Assembly: GCA_947628025.1 (NCBI GenBank)
Contig: CANQYH010000106.1
Span: 1-9,376, forward strand
Direction: 5' to 3'
DNA: 9,376 nucleotides
Origin: an uncultured Lachnospiraceae bacterium
GTDB lineage: Bacteria; Bacillota; Clostridia; Lachnospirales; Lachnospiraceae
In this document: in pieces, positions 1-5,712 of the stretch
How the letters are laid out: each line of letters starts with the position of its first letter
Position numbering within the stretch: position 1 is the stretch's first letter
Made by a program: the position numbers and the translations under genes
The notes under the pieces: model-generated
What the model was told of the DNA's origin: nothing
The model's database searches: none
The model's input: only the letters and a program-made list of their open reading frames with translations

Positions 1-221
1 TCGCCCAGCAGGAGGCTGAAGCCGATGGGCACGAAGACTATGCAGCCGATACAGAAGTCCATCAGGTTCTTCATTAGGATGTTTCCCGCGTTCTTGGCCC
101 GGGTGAAACCGGTCTCTACCATGGCGAAACCCGCCTGCATCCAGAAGACCAGGGCCGCGCCGATCAGAAACCATACGGCGAATACTTCGGTGTTTACAGC
201 ACGAAAGATTTCTTCAGTCAT
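1..221 (-). CDS. amt: Ammonium transporter (Amt family), N-terminal part, cut by window start
   Basis: Integral membrane channel for ammonium/ammonia uptake. Reading leftward from the ATG at 221-219, the protein begins MTEEIFRAVNTEVFAVW and continues with WMQAGFAMVETGFTRAKNAG and then NILMKNLMDFCIG. That block is the hallmark first membrane helix and following loop of Amt/MEP/Rh proteins. Only about 73 residues lie in the window, against roughly 400-450 for the family, so the gene is truncated by the window edge and is not visibly broken. The start is set by a strong GAGAGGAG ribosome site a few bases upstream and by alignment to the usual Amt N-terminus. A near-consensus promoter and a structured leader of about 220 nt lie upstream. 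Amt genes are usually nitrogen-regulated, often beside a PII (glnK) gene, but any such partner would lie outside the window. The Amt identity is seen directly; the regulation is inferred. Confidence 0.93.
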   Translation of the reverse strand, partial: MTEEIFRAVNTEVFAVWFLIGAALVFWMQAGFAMVETGFTRAKNAGNILMKNLMDFCIGCIVFVPIGFSLLLG

Positions 222-288
222 AACTTTTTCTCCTCTCATCCTTCCCGGAGAAACCATTCATTTTTGAAAATTCCAACCGGACTGCGGC

Positions 289-309
289 GGGAAGCGCCGG
301 CAGCTTCCC
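289..309 (-). promoter_or_regulatory. Stem-loop 3 in the amt leader
   Basis: Perfect 7-bp stem GGGAAGC/GCTTCCC around a 7-nt loop. Flanking CGGAC and GTCCG (about 280-284 and 311-315) can extend it across an asymmetric internal loop. It lies about 70-90 nt upstream of the amt start codon. No T-run follows on the minus strand, so it is not a terminator by itself. Confidence 0.45.
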
Positions 310-330
310 GGTCCGCCCGGCATACAGGAA

Positions 331-372
331 AGGGCGGAGGCGCTTTCCTCCTCTTGAAAGCGCCTTCGCCCT
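331..372 (-). promoter_or_regulatory. Long stem-loop 2 in the amt leader
   Basis: A 17-bp stem with one mismatch encloses an 8-nt loop. Its inner 9 bp (GGCGCTTTC/GAAAGCGCC) are perfect and the outer part is AGGGCG/CGCCCT. On the amt (minus) strand it is followed by TTTCCTG, a weak U-tract, and its loop contains AGAGGAG, which resembles a ribosome site. It could be a weak terminator/attenuator, an RNA-stability element or a protein target. The stem is seen directly; the function is inferred. Confidence 0.55.
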
Positions 373-400
373 GTGAATGGATCTCGGTATTATCAGCGAG

Positions 401-429
401 AAAAGGGACTATGGTCATGCCATAGCCCC
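401..429 (-). promoter_or_regulatory. Terminator-like stem-loop 1 near the 5' end of the amt leader
   Basis: On the minus strand GGGGCTATGG pairs with CCATAGTCCC (10 bp, one G-U) around the 5-nt loop CATGA, followed at once by TTTT. An outer AGCGA/TCGCT pairing can enclose the whole element. It begins only about 15 nt after the predicted transcription start, so it could end transcription prematurely or act as a folded regulator site. I could not match it to a named riboswitch. It does not show the hexanucleotide loops expected of ANTAR targets. Confidence 0.5.
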
Positions 430-448
430 TTCGCTCATTACGCACTTC

Positions 449-477
449 ATGATAGCACCGGAAAAAATCATTGTCAA
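449..477 (-). promoter_or_regulatory. Sigma-70-type promoter for amt
   Basis: On the minus strand TTGACA (477-472) and TATCAT (454-449) are separated by exactly 17 bp. This is a perfect -35 box and a 5/6 -10 box. The predicted start is near 442, giving a leader of about 220 nt before the amt ATG. I did not see a convincing activator site upstream of it. Confidence 0.8.
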
Positions 478-786
478 CGAATAATTTGGTCAATATTTTC
501 GGGGCGCTTTCGAAAAATTCTGTGAAAAATTATGGATAATTGTGGAAGGCTGCCCGCTGCGAACCCGGACCGGACGCTGATTTTAGTCAGCCGCCACCTG
601 ACCCGGGAGCGGAAAGCCCGGTTTACGCGGGCGCATGACTTACGGCCGGCGATGTCCCGCGAACAGGCGATATGAGTGCCGTGCGGACGTCCGGCATTTA
701 CAGGAAATTTCCGCCTCCGCCGCCATTTCTGACGGTTCCGCACGGGAACTCCATGCAGGAAACGCCGAAGAAAATGGAAATGGTAC
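478..786. other. Intergenic stretch between the divergent amt and MATE promoters
   Basis: I see no gene here. The short open frames on both strands have no recognisable protein content. Small inverted repeats occur, such as GCCCG/CGGGC at 616-632 and the 10-bp palindrome CGGACGTCCG at 684-693. The latter could be an operator but has no supporting evidence. Confidence 0.5.
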
Positions 787-815
787 TTGTATATTTTTTG
801 CAAAAGGATTATGAT
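787..815 (+). promoter_or_regulatory. Probable promoter for the MATE gene
   Basis: TTGTAT (787-792) and TATGAT (810-815) are spaced by 17 bp in a local AT-rich patch. They match the sigma-70 consensus at 4/6 and 5/6 positions. The predicted start is near 822, about 95 nt before the MATE start codon. Confidence 0.6.
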
Positions 816-916
816 AGGTACTGCGGTTTCCGAACGGCGCTTCGGGCGGCCGGGCGGGGACCGGAAATATACATATGATTTTTTGAGAAAGTTCAGTCAG
901 AAAAGGTGGAAGATCC

Positions 917-2296
917 ATGTTTGCAGGAGTGAAACGGTTATTCGGACAGGTAGATATGACGACGGGCAGGCCGTGGGAAAAGATCGTGATGTTTACGATC
1001 CCCATGCTGATCGGCAACATTGCGCAGCAGCTCTATAATACGGTGGACAGCATCGTGGTCGGCCGTTATGTGGGCGACAACGCGCTGGCGGCGGTAGGGA
1101 GCGCCAGCCCGATCTTTAATCTGCTGCTGGTGCTGTTTGTCGGCATTTCCATGGGAGCCAGCATCATGGTGTCCCAGTATTACGGTTCCAAAGACCGTGA
1201 GAATCTGTCGCGGACCATCGGCAGTTCCCTGGTACTGACGGGCGTTGCGTCGCTGCTTTTGATGATCGTGGGTTCGGTAGCGATCCGGCCGATCCTGGAG
1301 CTTCTGGACACGCCCGACAGCATCATCGACTGGTGTACCTCCTATCTGCTGATCCTTTTGTGGGGGATCGCGGGCCTGGCCTACTATAATATCCTGACCG
1401 GCATCCTGCGCGGCCTGGGCGATTCCGTATCGGCGCTGGTCTATCTGCTGGTCGCCACGGTGCTGAACATCGTGCTGGACGTGTGGTTCGTGGCCGGATT
1501 TAAACTGGGGGTCGCGGGCGTGGCGCTGGCGACGGTCATCGCCCAGTTCGTTTCAGCGGTCATGTGCGTGTTTAAACTCCGCCGGATGACCGCGTATTTT
1601 GATTTCAAAGCGAAATATTTTTCGCCGAGCCGCAATATGATCACGGTGCTGAAGCTGGGACTGCCCTCCGGCGCGACCCAGGCGATCTTCTCGCTGGCGA
1701 TGGTCGTGGTCCAGTCCCTGACCAACAGCTTCGGCGAGCTGGTCATTGCCGCCAACGTGATCATCATGAGGGTGGACGGATTCGCGATGATGCCCAATTT
1801 CTCGTTCGGCACGGCCATGACTACGTATTCCGGGCAGAATGTGGGCGCGGGGGATTTCGACCGCGTGAAGCAGGGCGCCAGGCAGGGGACGCTGATCGCG
1901 GCGGCTACCTCGGCGCTGATCACCGGCTGCATCGTACTCTTCGGCCATAACCTGATGGCGATCTTCACGGAGACGGAGGAACTGGTAAACCTCAGCGCCA
2001 ATATGATGAATATCCTGGCGGTAGGTTACATCGCGATGGCGGTGACCCAGAGCCTGTCCGGCATCATGCGCGGCGCGGGCGATACGGTCACGCCCATGTG
2101 GATCTCCATGCTGACGACGGTCGTAATCCGCGTGCCCCTGGCTTACGGCATCGCGTTTCTGACGAAAAGCGCGGAGCGGCCGCAGGGCGATTACCGCTGC
2201 CTGTGGATCTCGCTTCTGGCTTCCTGGGTATTGGGCGCGCTGATTACGGCGTTCTTCTACGCCAGGGGCGGATGGAAACGGAAAGCGCTGCGGTAA
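917..2296 (+). CDS. MATE family multidrug/organic-cation efflux transporter
   Basis: A 459-residue polytopic membrane protein of the MATE family, which exports drugs or metabolites in exchange for Na+ or H+. The N-terminal half shows GRPWEKIVMFTIPMLIGNIA, then LYNTVDSIVVGRYVGDNALA (about residues 39-58), with the conserved acidic Asp44 in the first helix. Around residues 286-298 the second half repeats the pattern with VDGFAMMPNFSFG followed by GQNVGAGDFDRVKQG. This matches the two six-helix bundles expected, and the length fits the family (about 440-460). The start at 917 is supported by AAGGTGG seven bases upstream; a Met at residue 14 is a less likely start. The C-terminus is a short basic tail. 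The sequence style resembles the YoeA/DinF-like group rather than NorM, but substrates cannot be read from it. The next gene follows after 61 bp with no terminator between them, so the two are probably co-transcribed. Confidence 0.93.
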   Translation: MFAGVKRLFGQVDMTTGRPWEKIVMFTIPMLIGNIAQQLYNTVDSIVVGRYVGDNALAAVGSASPIFNLLLVLFVGISMGASIMVSQYYGSKDRENLSRTIGSSLVLTGVASLLLMIVGSVAIRPILELLDTPDSIIDWCTSYLLILLWGIAGLAYYNILTGILRGLGDSVSALVYLLVATVLNIVLDVWFVAGFKLGVAGVALATVIAQFVSAVMCVFKLRRMTAYFDFKAKYFSPSRNMITVLKLGLPSGATQAIFSLAMVVVQSLTNSFGELVIAANVIIMRVDGFAMMPNFSFGTAMTTYSGQNVGAGDFDRVKQGARQGTLIAAATSALITGCIVLFGHNLMAIFTETEELVNLSANMMNILAVGYIAMAVTQSLSGIMRGAGDTVTPMWISMLTTVVIRVPLAYGIAFLTKSAERPQGDYRCLWISLLASWVLGALITAFFYARGGWKRKALR

Positions 2297-2357
2297 GGGA
2301 GCAGGGCGCTGCTGTTTGAATCCTGGGAAAGAATAGAAAGGAGAGGTTATAAAAACG

Positions 2358-2921
2358 ATGTCAGTGATCATTACGGAGGAGATGCGCCAGGCGGCGGCTG
2401 CCGAGGCCCAGCGGCGCGATCCGAACATCCGGCACCATTTTGAACTGAATTATATGTCCGGCCGGGAGAGGGACGTGATCGGCTTTCTGGGAGAATTTGC
2501 CTGCAGGCAGTATATGGGCCTGGACTGGCGACGCGGGATACGGGAAAATTATGATACGATAGACAGCGGGGACATCCTGCTGCCGGGCAACAAGACGATC
2601 GATGTCAAAACGGAGACGATGCCGTTTGACGTGCTGATGCGCCTGGTGAAAGGCCAGGTGGACGACGACGCGCCTTACGGACGGCGGCTGATCAATGCAG
2701 AGCAGATCCCGCTTTTGGAGCACTATGATTATGTCGTATGGGGCGCTTTTCCCAGGGAGAAGAACGAGCGGTGGTACGCGCTGGGATATCTGGAAACGAA
2801 GTACATTCTGGAGCATTATCAGGCGACCACGGAGACGCCGTTCGGCAGCAGTTATCCGGAGCCGTGCCTGAATATCCGGACTTCCGAGCTGAAAAACCTG
2901 CGCCGGCTGACCCGGGTATGA
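2358..2921 (+). CDS. Putative PD-(D/E)XK-fold nuclease of unknown role
   Basis: A 187-residue soluble protein that I do not recognise by name. It carries the ordered signature of the PD-(D/E)XK nuclease superfamily: a helical Glu in GFLGEFA (Glu46), then an Asp in DSGDILL (Asp72), then IDVKTE nine residues later (Asp82-x-Lys84, plus Glu86). Before this is a charged helix (residues 1-40). After it come AEQIPLLEHYDYVVWGAF (about 114-131) and WYALGYLE, consistent with the later strands of such a domain. There is no methyltransferase, helicase or partner subunit beside it, so a role as a classical restriction enzyme is not supported. It sits 61 bp after the MATE gene and ends inside a strong terminator. 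The ribosome site AGGAGAGG is about 11 bases from the ATG, which is rather long spacing. The superfamily call is inferred from motif spacing only. Confidence 0.72.
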   Translation: MSVIITEEMRQAAAAEAQRRDPNIRHHFELNYMSGRERDVIGFLGEFACRQYMGLDWRRGIRENYDTIDSGDILLPGNKTIDVKTETMPFDVLMRLVKGQVDDDAPYGRRLINAEQIPLLEHYDYVVWGAFPREKNERWYALGYLETKYILEHYQATTETPFGSSYPEPCLNIRTSELKNLRRLTRV

Positions 2922-2972
2922 AGCCCGGCCGGATCCGTTCGGCTGCCTGGATCCGGGAGCTTCCTGATTTTT
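2920..2972 (+). terminator. Rho-independent terminator after the nuclease-like gene
   Basis: CCGGATCC (2929-2936) pairs perfectly with GGATCCGG (2949-2956). Outer arms GAAGC (2920-2924) and GCTTC (2959-2963) extend the stem, and TTTTT follows at 2968-2972. The hairpin begins inside the stop codon of the preceding gene. Confidence 0.85.
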
Positions 2973-2999
2973 GCGCGTTGTTTCAATACGCTTTATCCT

Positions 3000-3025
3000 G
3001 CCGGCTGATTGCCGGCTTCCTTTTT
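3000..3025 (+). terminator. Second rho-independent terminator
   Basis: GCCGGC (3000-3005) and GCCGGC (3011-3016) form a 6-bp stem with the 5-nt loop TGATT, followed by TTCCTTTTT. Together with the hairpin at 2920-2972 it makes a tandem terminator, insulating the arg promoter from upstream transcription. Confidence 0.75.
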
Positions 3026-3118
3026 GTTCCGGCCGGATAGAATGGGGGCGGCCGGTTCTGTTTTGCGGGAGATCTTTCTGCCGGGGCATTTCCTGGATAA
3101 TTCATAATATACAAAAAT

Positions 3119-3136
3119 ATTGCATTTTTATAAATT
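3119..3136 (-). promoter_or_regulatory. ArgR/AhrC operator (ARG box)
   Basis: Read on the minus strand, this 18-mer matches the Bacillus ARG box consensus CATGAATAAAAATKCAAK at 15 of 18 positions, with AATAAAAATGCAAT-like sequence nearly intact. It lies in an AT-rich stretch just upstream of the argC -35 box. This fits arginine-dependent control of the cluster by an ArgR/AhrC protein encoded elsewhere. The match is seen directly; binding is inferred. Confidence 0.65.
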
Positions 3137-3156
3137 AATATTTGTGAAACTAACGC

Positions 3157-3185
3157 TTTTCAAATGTCCGATAACACGCTATAAT
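3157..3185 (+). promoter_or_regulatory. Promoter of the arg cluster
   Basis: TTTTCA (3157-3162) and a perfect TATAAT (3180-3185) are spaced by 17 bp. The predicted start is near 3192, about 40 nt before argC. The short leader carries CACACGAT twice (3193-3200 and 3212-3219). Confidence 0.8.
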
Positions 3186-3230
3186 AGAAAGACACACGAT
3201 CCACACATACGCACACGATAAGGAGAAAAC

Positions 3231-4271
3231 ATGATCAAGGCAGGAATTATCGGCTCCACCGGGTACGCCGGCGGCGAGCTGGTCAGATTGTTGAAACAGA
3301 GGGACGACGTGGAGATCGTCTGGTACGGATCCAAAAGCTACGCGGGCCAGCCTTACGCGTCCGTGTATCAGAATATGTATGAAATTGCAGACGATATCTG
3401 CAAAGACGACGATATGGCCGGGCTGGCGGAGGCGGCGGACGTGATCTTTACCGCTACGCCGCAGGGCCTTTGCGCGTCGCTGGTCAGCGAGGAGGTGCTC
3501 TCAAAAACAAAGATTATCGATCTGAGCGCCGATTTCCGCCTGAAAGACGCTGCCGTCTATGAGGAGTGGTACAAGATCCGGCACGCTTCTCCTCAGTTCC
3601 TCGGCGAGGCGGTGTACGGACTGCCGGAGATCCGCCGTGAAGAGATCGCCGCCGCCAGGCTGATCGCCAATCCGGGCTGTTATCCTACCTGCTCGATCCT
3701 GGCCATTTATCCGCTGGCGAAAGAGGGACTGATCGACGCGGACACATTGATTATCGACGCCAAGTCCGGCGTTTCCGGCGCGGGCCGCGGGGCGAAAGTG
3801 GACAATCTGTTCTGCGAGGTCAATGAAAACTGCAAGGCATACGGCGTGGCGGGCCACCGTCATACGCCGGAGATCGAGGAGCAGATCGGGTACGCGGCGG
3901 GCAGGCCGGTGACGCTAAGCTTTACGCCCCATCTGATTCCGATGAACCGGGGCATCCTGATTACGGCCTATGCGAAGCTGAACCGGGACCTTTCCTATGA
4001 AGAGCTGAAAGAGGTTTACGACCGGTATTACGGCGGGGAGCGTTTCGTCCGCGTGCTGCCGAAAGATGTCTGCCCCCAGACGCGCTGGGTGGAGGGCAGC
4101 AATTACGTGGACGTGAATTTTAAGATTGACAAACGCACGGGACGTGTTATCATGATGGGAGCCATGGACAATCTGGTCAAGGGCGCGGCGGGACAGGCCG
4201 TGCAGAATATGAACCTGCTGTTCGGGCTGCCGGAAGATGCGGGACTCAGGCAGGCGCCGGTGTTCCCGTAG
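3231..4271 (+). CDS. argC: N-acetyl-gamma-glutamyl-phosphate reductase
   Basis: NADPH-dependent enzyme that reduces N-acetylglutamyl phosphate to N-acetylglutamate semialdehyde, the third step of ornithine/arginine synthesis, in the cytoplasm. The 346-residue protein starts with the dinucleotide-binding loop GSTGYAGGELVRLL (residues 8-21). It has SADFRL (99-104), the catalytic cysteine in NPGCYPT (Cys150), the SGVSGAGR loop (179-186) and the active-site HRHTPEI region (209-215). Length and motifs are complete for the ArgC family. The start is clear: AAGGAG lies five bases before the ATG, about 40 nt after the predicted transcription start. It is the first gene of the cluster and is preceded by the ARG box. 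Downstream is an unusual 338-bp spacer of tandem repeats before the next gene. Confidence 0.97.
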   Translation: MIKAGIIGSTGYAGGELVRLLKQRDDVEIVWYGSKSYAGQPYASVYQNMYEIADDICKDDDMAGLAEAADVIFTATPQGLCASLVSEEVLSKTKIIDLSADFRLKDAAVYEEWYKIRHASPQFLGEAVYGLPEIRREEIAAARLIANPGCYPTCSILAIYPLAKEGLIDADTLIIDAKSGVSGAGRGAKVDNLFCEVNENCKAYGVAGHRHTPEIEEQIGYAAGRPVTLSFTPHLIPMNRGILITAYAKLNRDLSYEELKEVYDRYYGGERFVRVLPKDVCPQTRWVEGSNYVDVNFKIDKRTGRVIMMGAMDNLVKGAAGQAVQNMNLLFGLPEDAGLRQAPVFP

Positions 4272-4343
4272 AGGGTGAGTGAGGGACCGGATGGACGGGC
4301 ACACGGGCGGAGTGGACGGTATTTTGGCATGGGCCGGGCGGCG

Positions 4344-4565
4344 GGATGTCGGACTGAGTTTTTGGTGTGGCGGGCCAGATGTGGGACTGAATTTTTGGTG
4401 CGTCAGGCGAGATGTCGGATTGAGTCTTTTGCGCGTCGGGCCGGATGTTGGACTGAGTTTTTTGACGCGTAAGGCCGGGCGTTGGACCGGCGTGAGGCGG
4501 GATGTCGGACTGAGTTTTTAGCGCATCGGGCCAGACGCCGGACCGTGTTTTATGGAGCGCCGGAC
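4344..4565. repeat. Seven degenerate ~33-bp tandem repeats between argC and the GNAT gene
   Basis: Units begin at 4344, 4377, 4410, 4443, 4477, 4500 and 4533. Five are exactly 33 bp, one is 34 bp, and the unit at 4477 is 23 bp because it lacks the T-tract. The consensus starts GGATGTCGGACTGAG, continues TTTTT, then GGYGCGTCGGGCC. A more decayed copy may lie at about 4308-4343. Because 33 is a multiple of three and only one plus-strand frame meets the recurring TGA, other frames read through as repeated 11-residue peptides. The minus strand gives KTQSDI in several units. I see no start signal that makes this a convincing gene. The repeats and their flanks fill the whole 4272-4609 gap; no terminator hairpin or promoter was found there. 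Confidence 0.88.
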
Positions 4566-4609
4566 GGAGCGGAATGAGACGAGCGGAAAAGAAAGCGGCA
4601 GGATAGAGT

Positions 4610-5074
4610 ATGGCAGGGACCATGAGCATCATCATCCGCGAGATGACGATGGAAGATTATGACAAAGTTTATGCCCTGTGGACAGGGATCCAGGGCTTCG
4701 GGATCCGGAGCATCGACGATTCCCGCGAGGGCGTGGAGCGTTTTATCAGGCGGAACCCCACGACCAGCGTGGTGGCGGAGCAGAACGGCCGCATCGTCGG
4801 CTCGATCATGTGCGGCCACGACGGGCGGACGGCCTGCTTTTATCATGTGTGCGTGGAGAAAAGCTACCGCCAGCACGGCGTCGGCTACAAGATGGTCCGG
4901 TACGCGGTGCAGGCGCTGAAAGCCGAGGGCATCAGCAAGGTGACGCTGATCGCCTTTAAACGGAACGAGATCGGCAACGCGTTCTGGCGTTCCCTGGGCT
5001 GGACCGAGCGGGAGGACGTCAACGTCTACGATCTGGTGCTGAACGAGGAAAATATCACGCGGTTCGTGGATTGA
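4610..5074 (+). CDS. GNAT family N-acetyltransferase within the arg cluster
   Basis: A single-domain acetyl-CoA-dependent acetyltransferase of 154 residues. The N-terminal strand is IIIREMTMEDYDKVYALW. The core strands are SVVAEQNGRIVGSIMCG and FYHVCVEKSYRQHGVGYKMV; the latter holds the acetyl-CoA pyrophosphate loop (RQHGVG, the Q/RxxGxG motif A). The C-terminal part has LIAFKRNEIGNAFWRSLGW, typical of GNAT motif B. The overall layout resembles small YpeA-like GNATs. The substrate cannot be read. Its place between argC and argJ suggests a link to N-acetylglutamate or another amino-acid acetylation. The annotated start has a weak GGATAG; an in-frame ATG at 4622 (MSIIIREM), preceded by CAGGGA, is equally plausible. 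It ends 12 bp before the next gene, so those two are tightly coupled. Confidence 0.88.
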   Translation: MAGTMSIIIREMTMEDYDKVYALWTGIQGFGIRSIDDSREGVERFIRRNPTTSVVAEQNGRIVGSIMCGHDGRTACFYHVCVEKSYRQHGVGYKMVRYAVQALKAEGISKVTLIAFKRNEIGNAFWRSLGWTEREDVNVYDLVLNEENITRFVD

Positions 5075-5086
5075 GAGGACGGAAAG

Positions 5087-5425
5087 ATGGTCATTGAGGG
5101 AAATCCGAAAGAACTGCAGGCGATGGCGGAGTTCCATAAGGGGAACCGCCGGGAAGGACTGCGGCTGCAGGAGGAATTTGCGGCGGAGTTTCGGGAGGAA
5201 TACAGGGACAAGGACCACTGCCCCTGTCAAAAAGTCTGCCGTTATCATGGAAACTGCAAGGAATGTGTCGCGATCCACCGGGCGCACCAGGAGCATGTGC
5301 CCAACTGTATGCGGCCGATGCTCAACGCGAAGATCCGGCTGCTGTCGGAGCTGACGGAGCACACGGTCGCAAATGAGATCGAGCCGCCCAAGGAAGTCCT
5401 GCGCGGGGAACCGCGGCAGGGGTGA
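5087..5425 (+). CDS. Small Cys/His-rich protein of unknown function
   Basis: A 112-residue protein whose function I do not recognise. Residues 1-40 form a charged, probably helical segment (EFHKGNRREGLRLQEEF). A compact cluster follows: HCPCQKVCRYHGNCKECVAI (44-63) and then HRAHQEHVPNC (64-74). This gives Cys45, 47, 51, 57, 60 and 74 with His44, 54, 64, 67 and 70, a pattern suited to binding zinc or an iron-sulfur centre. The C-terminal third is helical and polar with no further cysteines. No signal peptide or membrane segment is visible. The start is supported by GAGAGGA upstream of the ATG, and the gene lies 12 bp after the GNAT gene, so the pair is very likely co-translated. Metal binding is inferred from residue spacing; involvement in arginine synthesis rests on context only. 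Confidence 0.8.
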   Translation: MVIEGNPKELQAMAEFHKGNRREGLRLQEEFAAEFREEYRDKDHCPCQKVCRYHGNCKECVAIHRAHQEHVPNCMRPMLNAKIRLLSELTEHTVANEIEPPKEVLRGEPRQG

Positions 5426-5530
5426 CAAAGGAAAGTACGGTGGCACGGGAGCGCAGGATAAAAAATGTTTGGACAGAAGAGTAAGGCAAGCGTGTGACAA
5501 AAGGGAATACGGCGGCACCGGATCACAGGA
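5422..5530. repeat. Pair of diverged 37-bp direct repeats
   Basis: Copies lie at 5422-5458 and 5494-5530. Both start GTGACAAA, share TACGG-GGCAC in the middle and end CAGGA. They are separated by 35 bp. The first copy overlaps the stop codon of the Cys/His-rich gene. Several substitutions and a small indel separate the two copies. Confidence 0.65.
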
Positions 5531-5540
5531 AACAGCGCAG

Positions 5541-5680
5541 AATGGAAAGCGTGGAATAAACGGCGCGTGATAGAAAGCGTGGAATAAACGGCGCGTGATA
5601 GAAAGCGTGGAATAAACGGTGTAGGATAGAGGGCGCGGGATAGAAAGCGCGGGACAAAATTCGCATGATAAAAAGTGCGA
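5541..5680. repeat. Tandem array of ten 14-bp units (five 28-bp units) upstream of argJ
   Basis: The array is 140 bp long and stays exactly in phase. Unit starts every 28 bp are 5541, 5569, 5597, 5625 and 5653. Each 28-mer is made of two related 14-mers, GATAGAAAGCGTGG and AATAAACGGCGCGT. The first three 28-mers are nearly identical; the last two are more decayed, reduced to GATAGAAAGCGCGG-like units. There are no unique spacers. The array supplies stop codons in several frames and an accidental in-frame ATG at 5665 upstream of argJ. Confidence 0.92.
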
Positions 5681-5712
5681 AAAAAACAGAAGTGCGAAAG
5701 GACAGGACAGAT

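Noticed and set aside
236..493. 85-codon open frame on the minus strand ahead of amt
   Set aside because: Its start lies upstream of the predicted amt transcription start and it runs through the hairpin leader; no recognisable protein content.
530..546. DnaA-box-like TTATCCATA on the minus strand
   Set aside because: It is a single imperfect match without a cluster of boxes or origin-linked genes.
1553..2428. 291-codon open frame on the minus strand
   Set aside because: It is antisense to the MATE gene, with Arg/His-rich shadow composition and no supporting ribosome site.
5541..5680. Possible CRISPR array, because 28-bp units repeat regularly
   Set aside because: The units are directly adjacent with no unique spacers and resolve into 14-bp subunits. 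No cas genes are present.
5665..5712. Upstream start for argJ giving 426 residues
   Set aside because: The ATG and following Lys-rich codons come from the decayed end of the 14-bp repeat array. The ATG at 5713 has a ribosome site and the usual ArgJ N-terminus.
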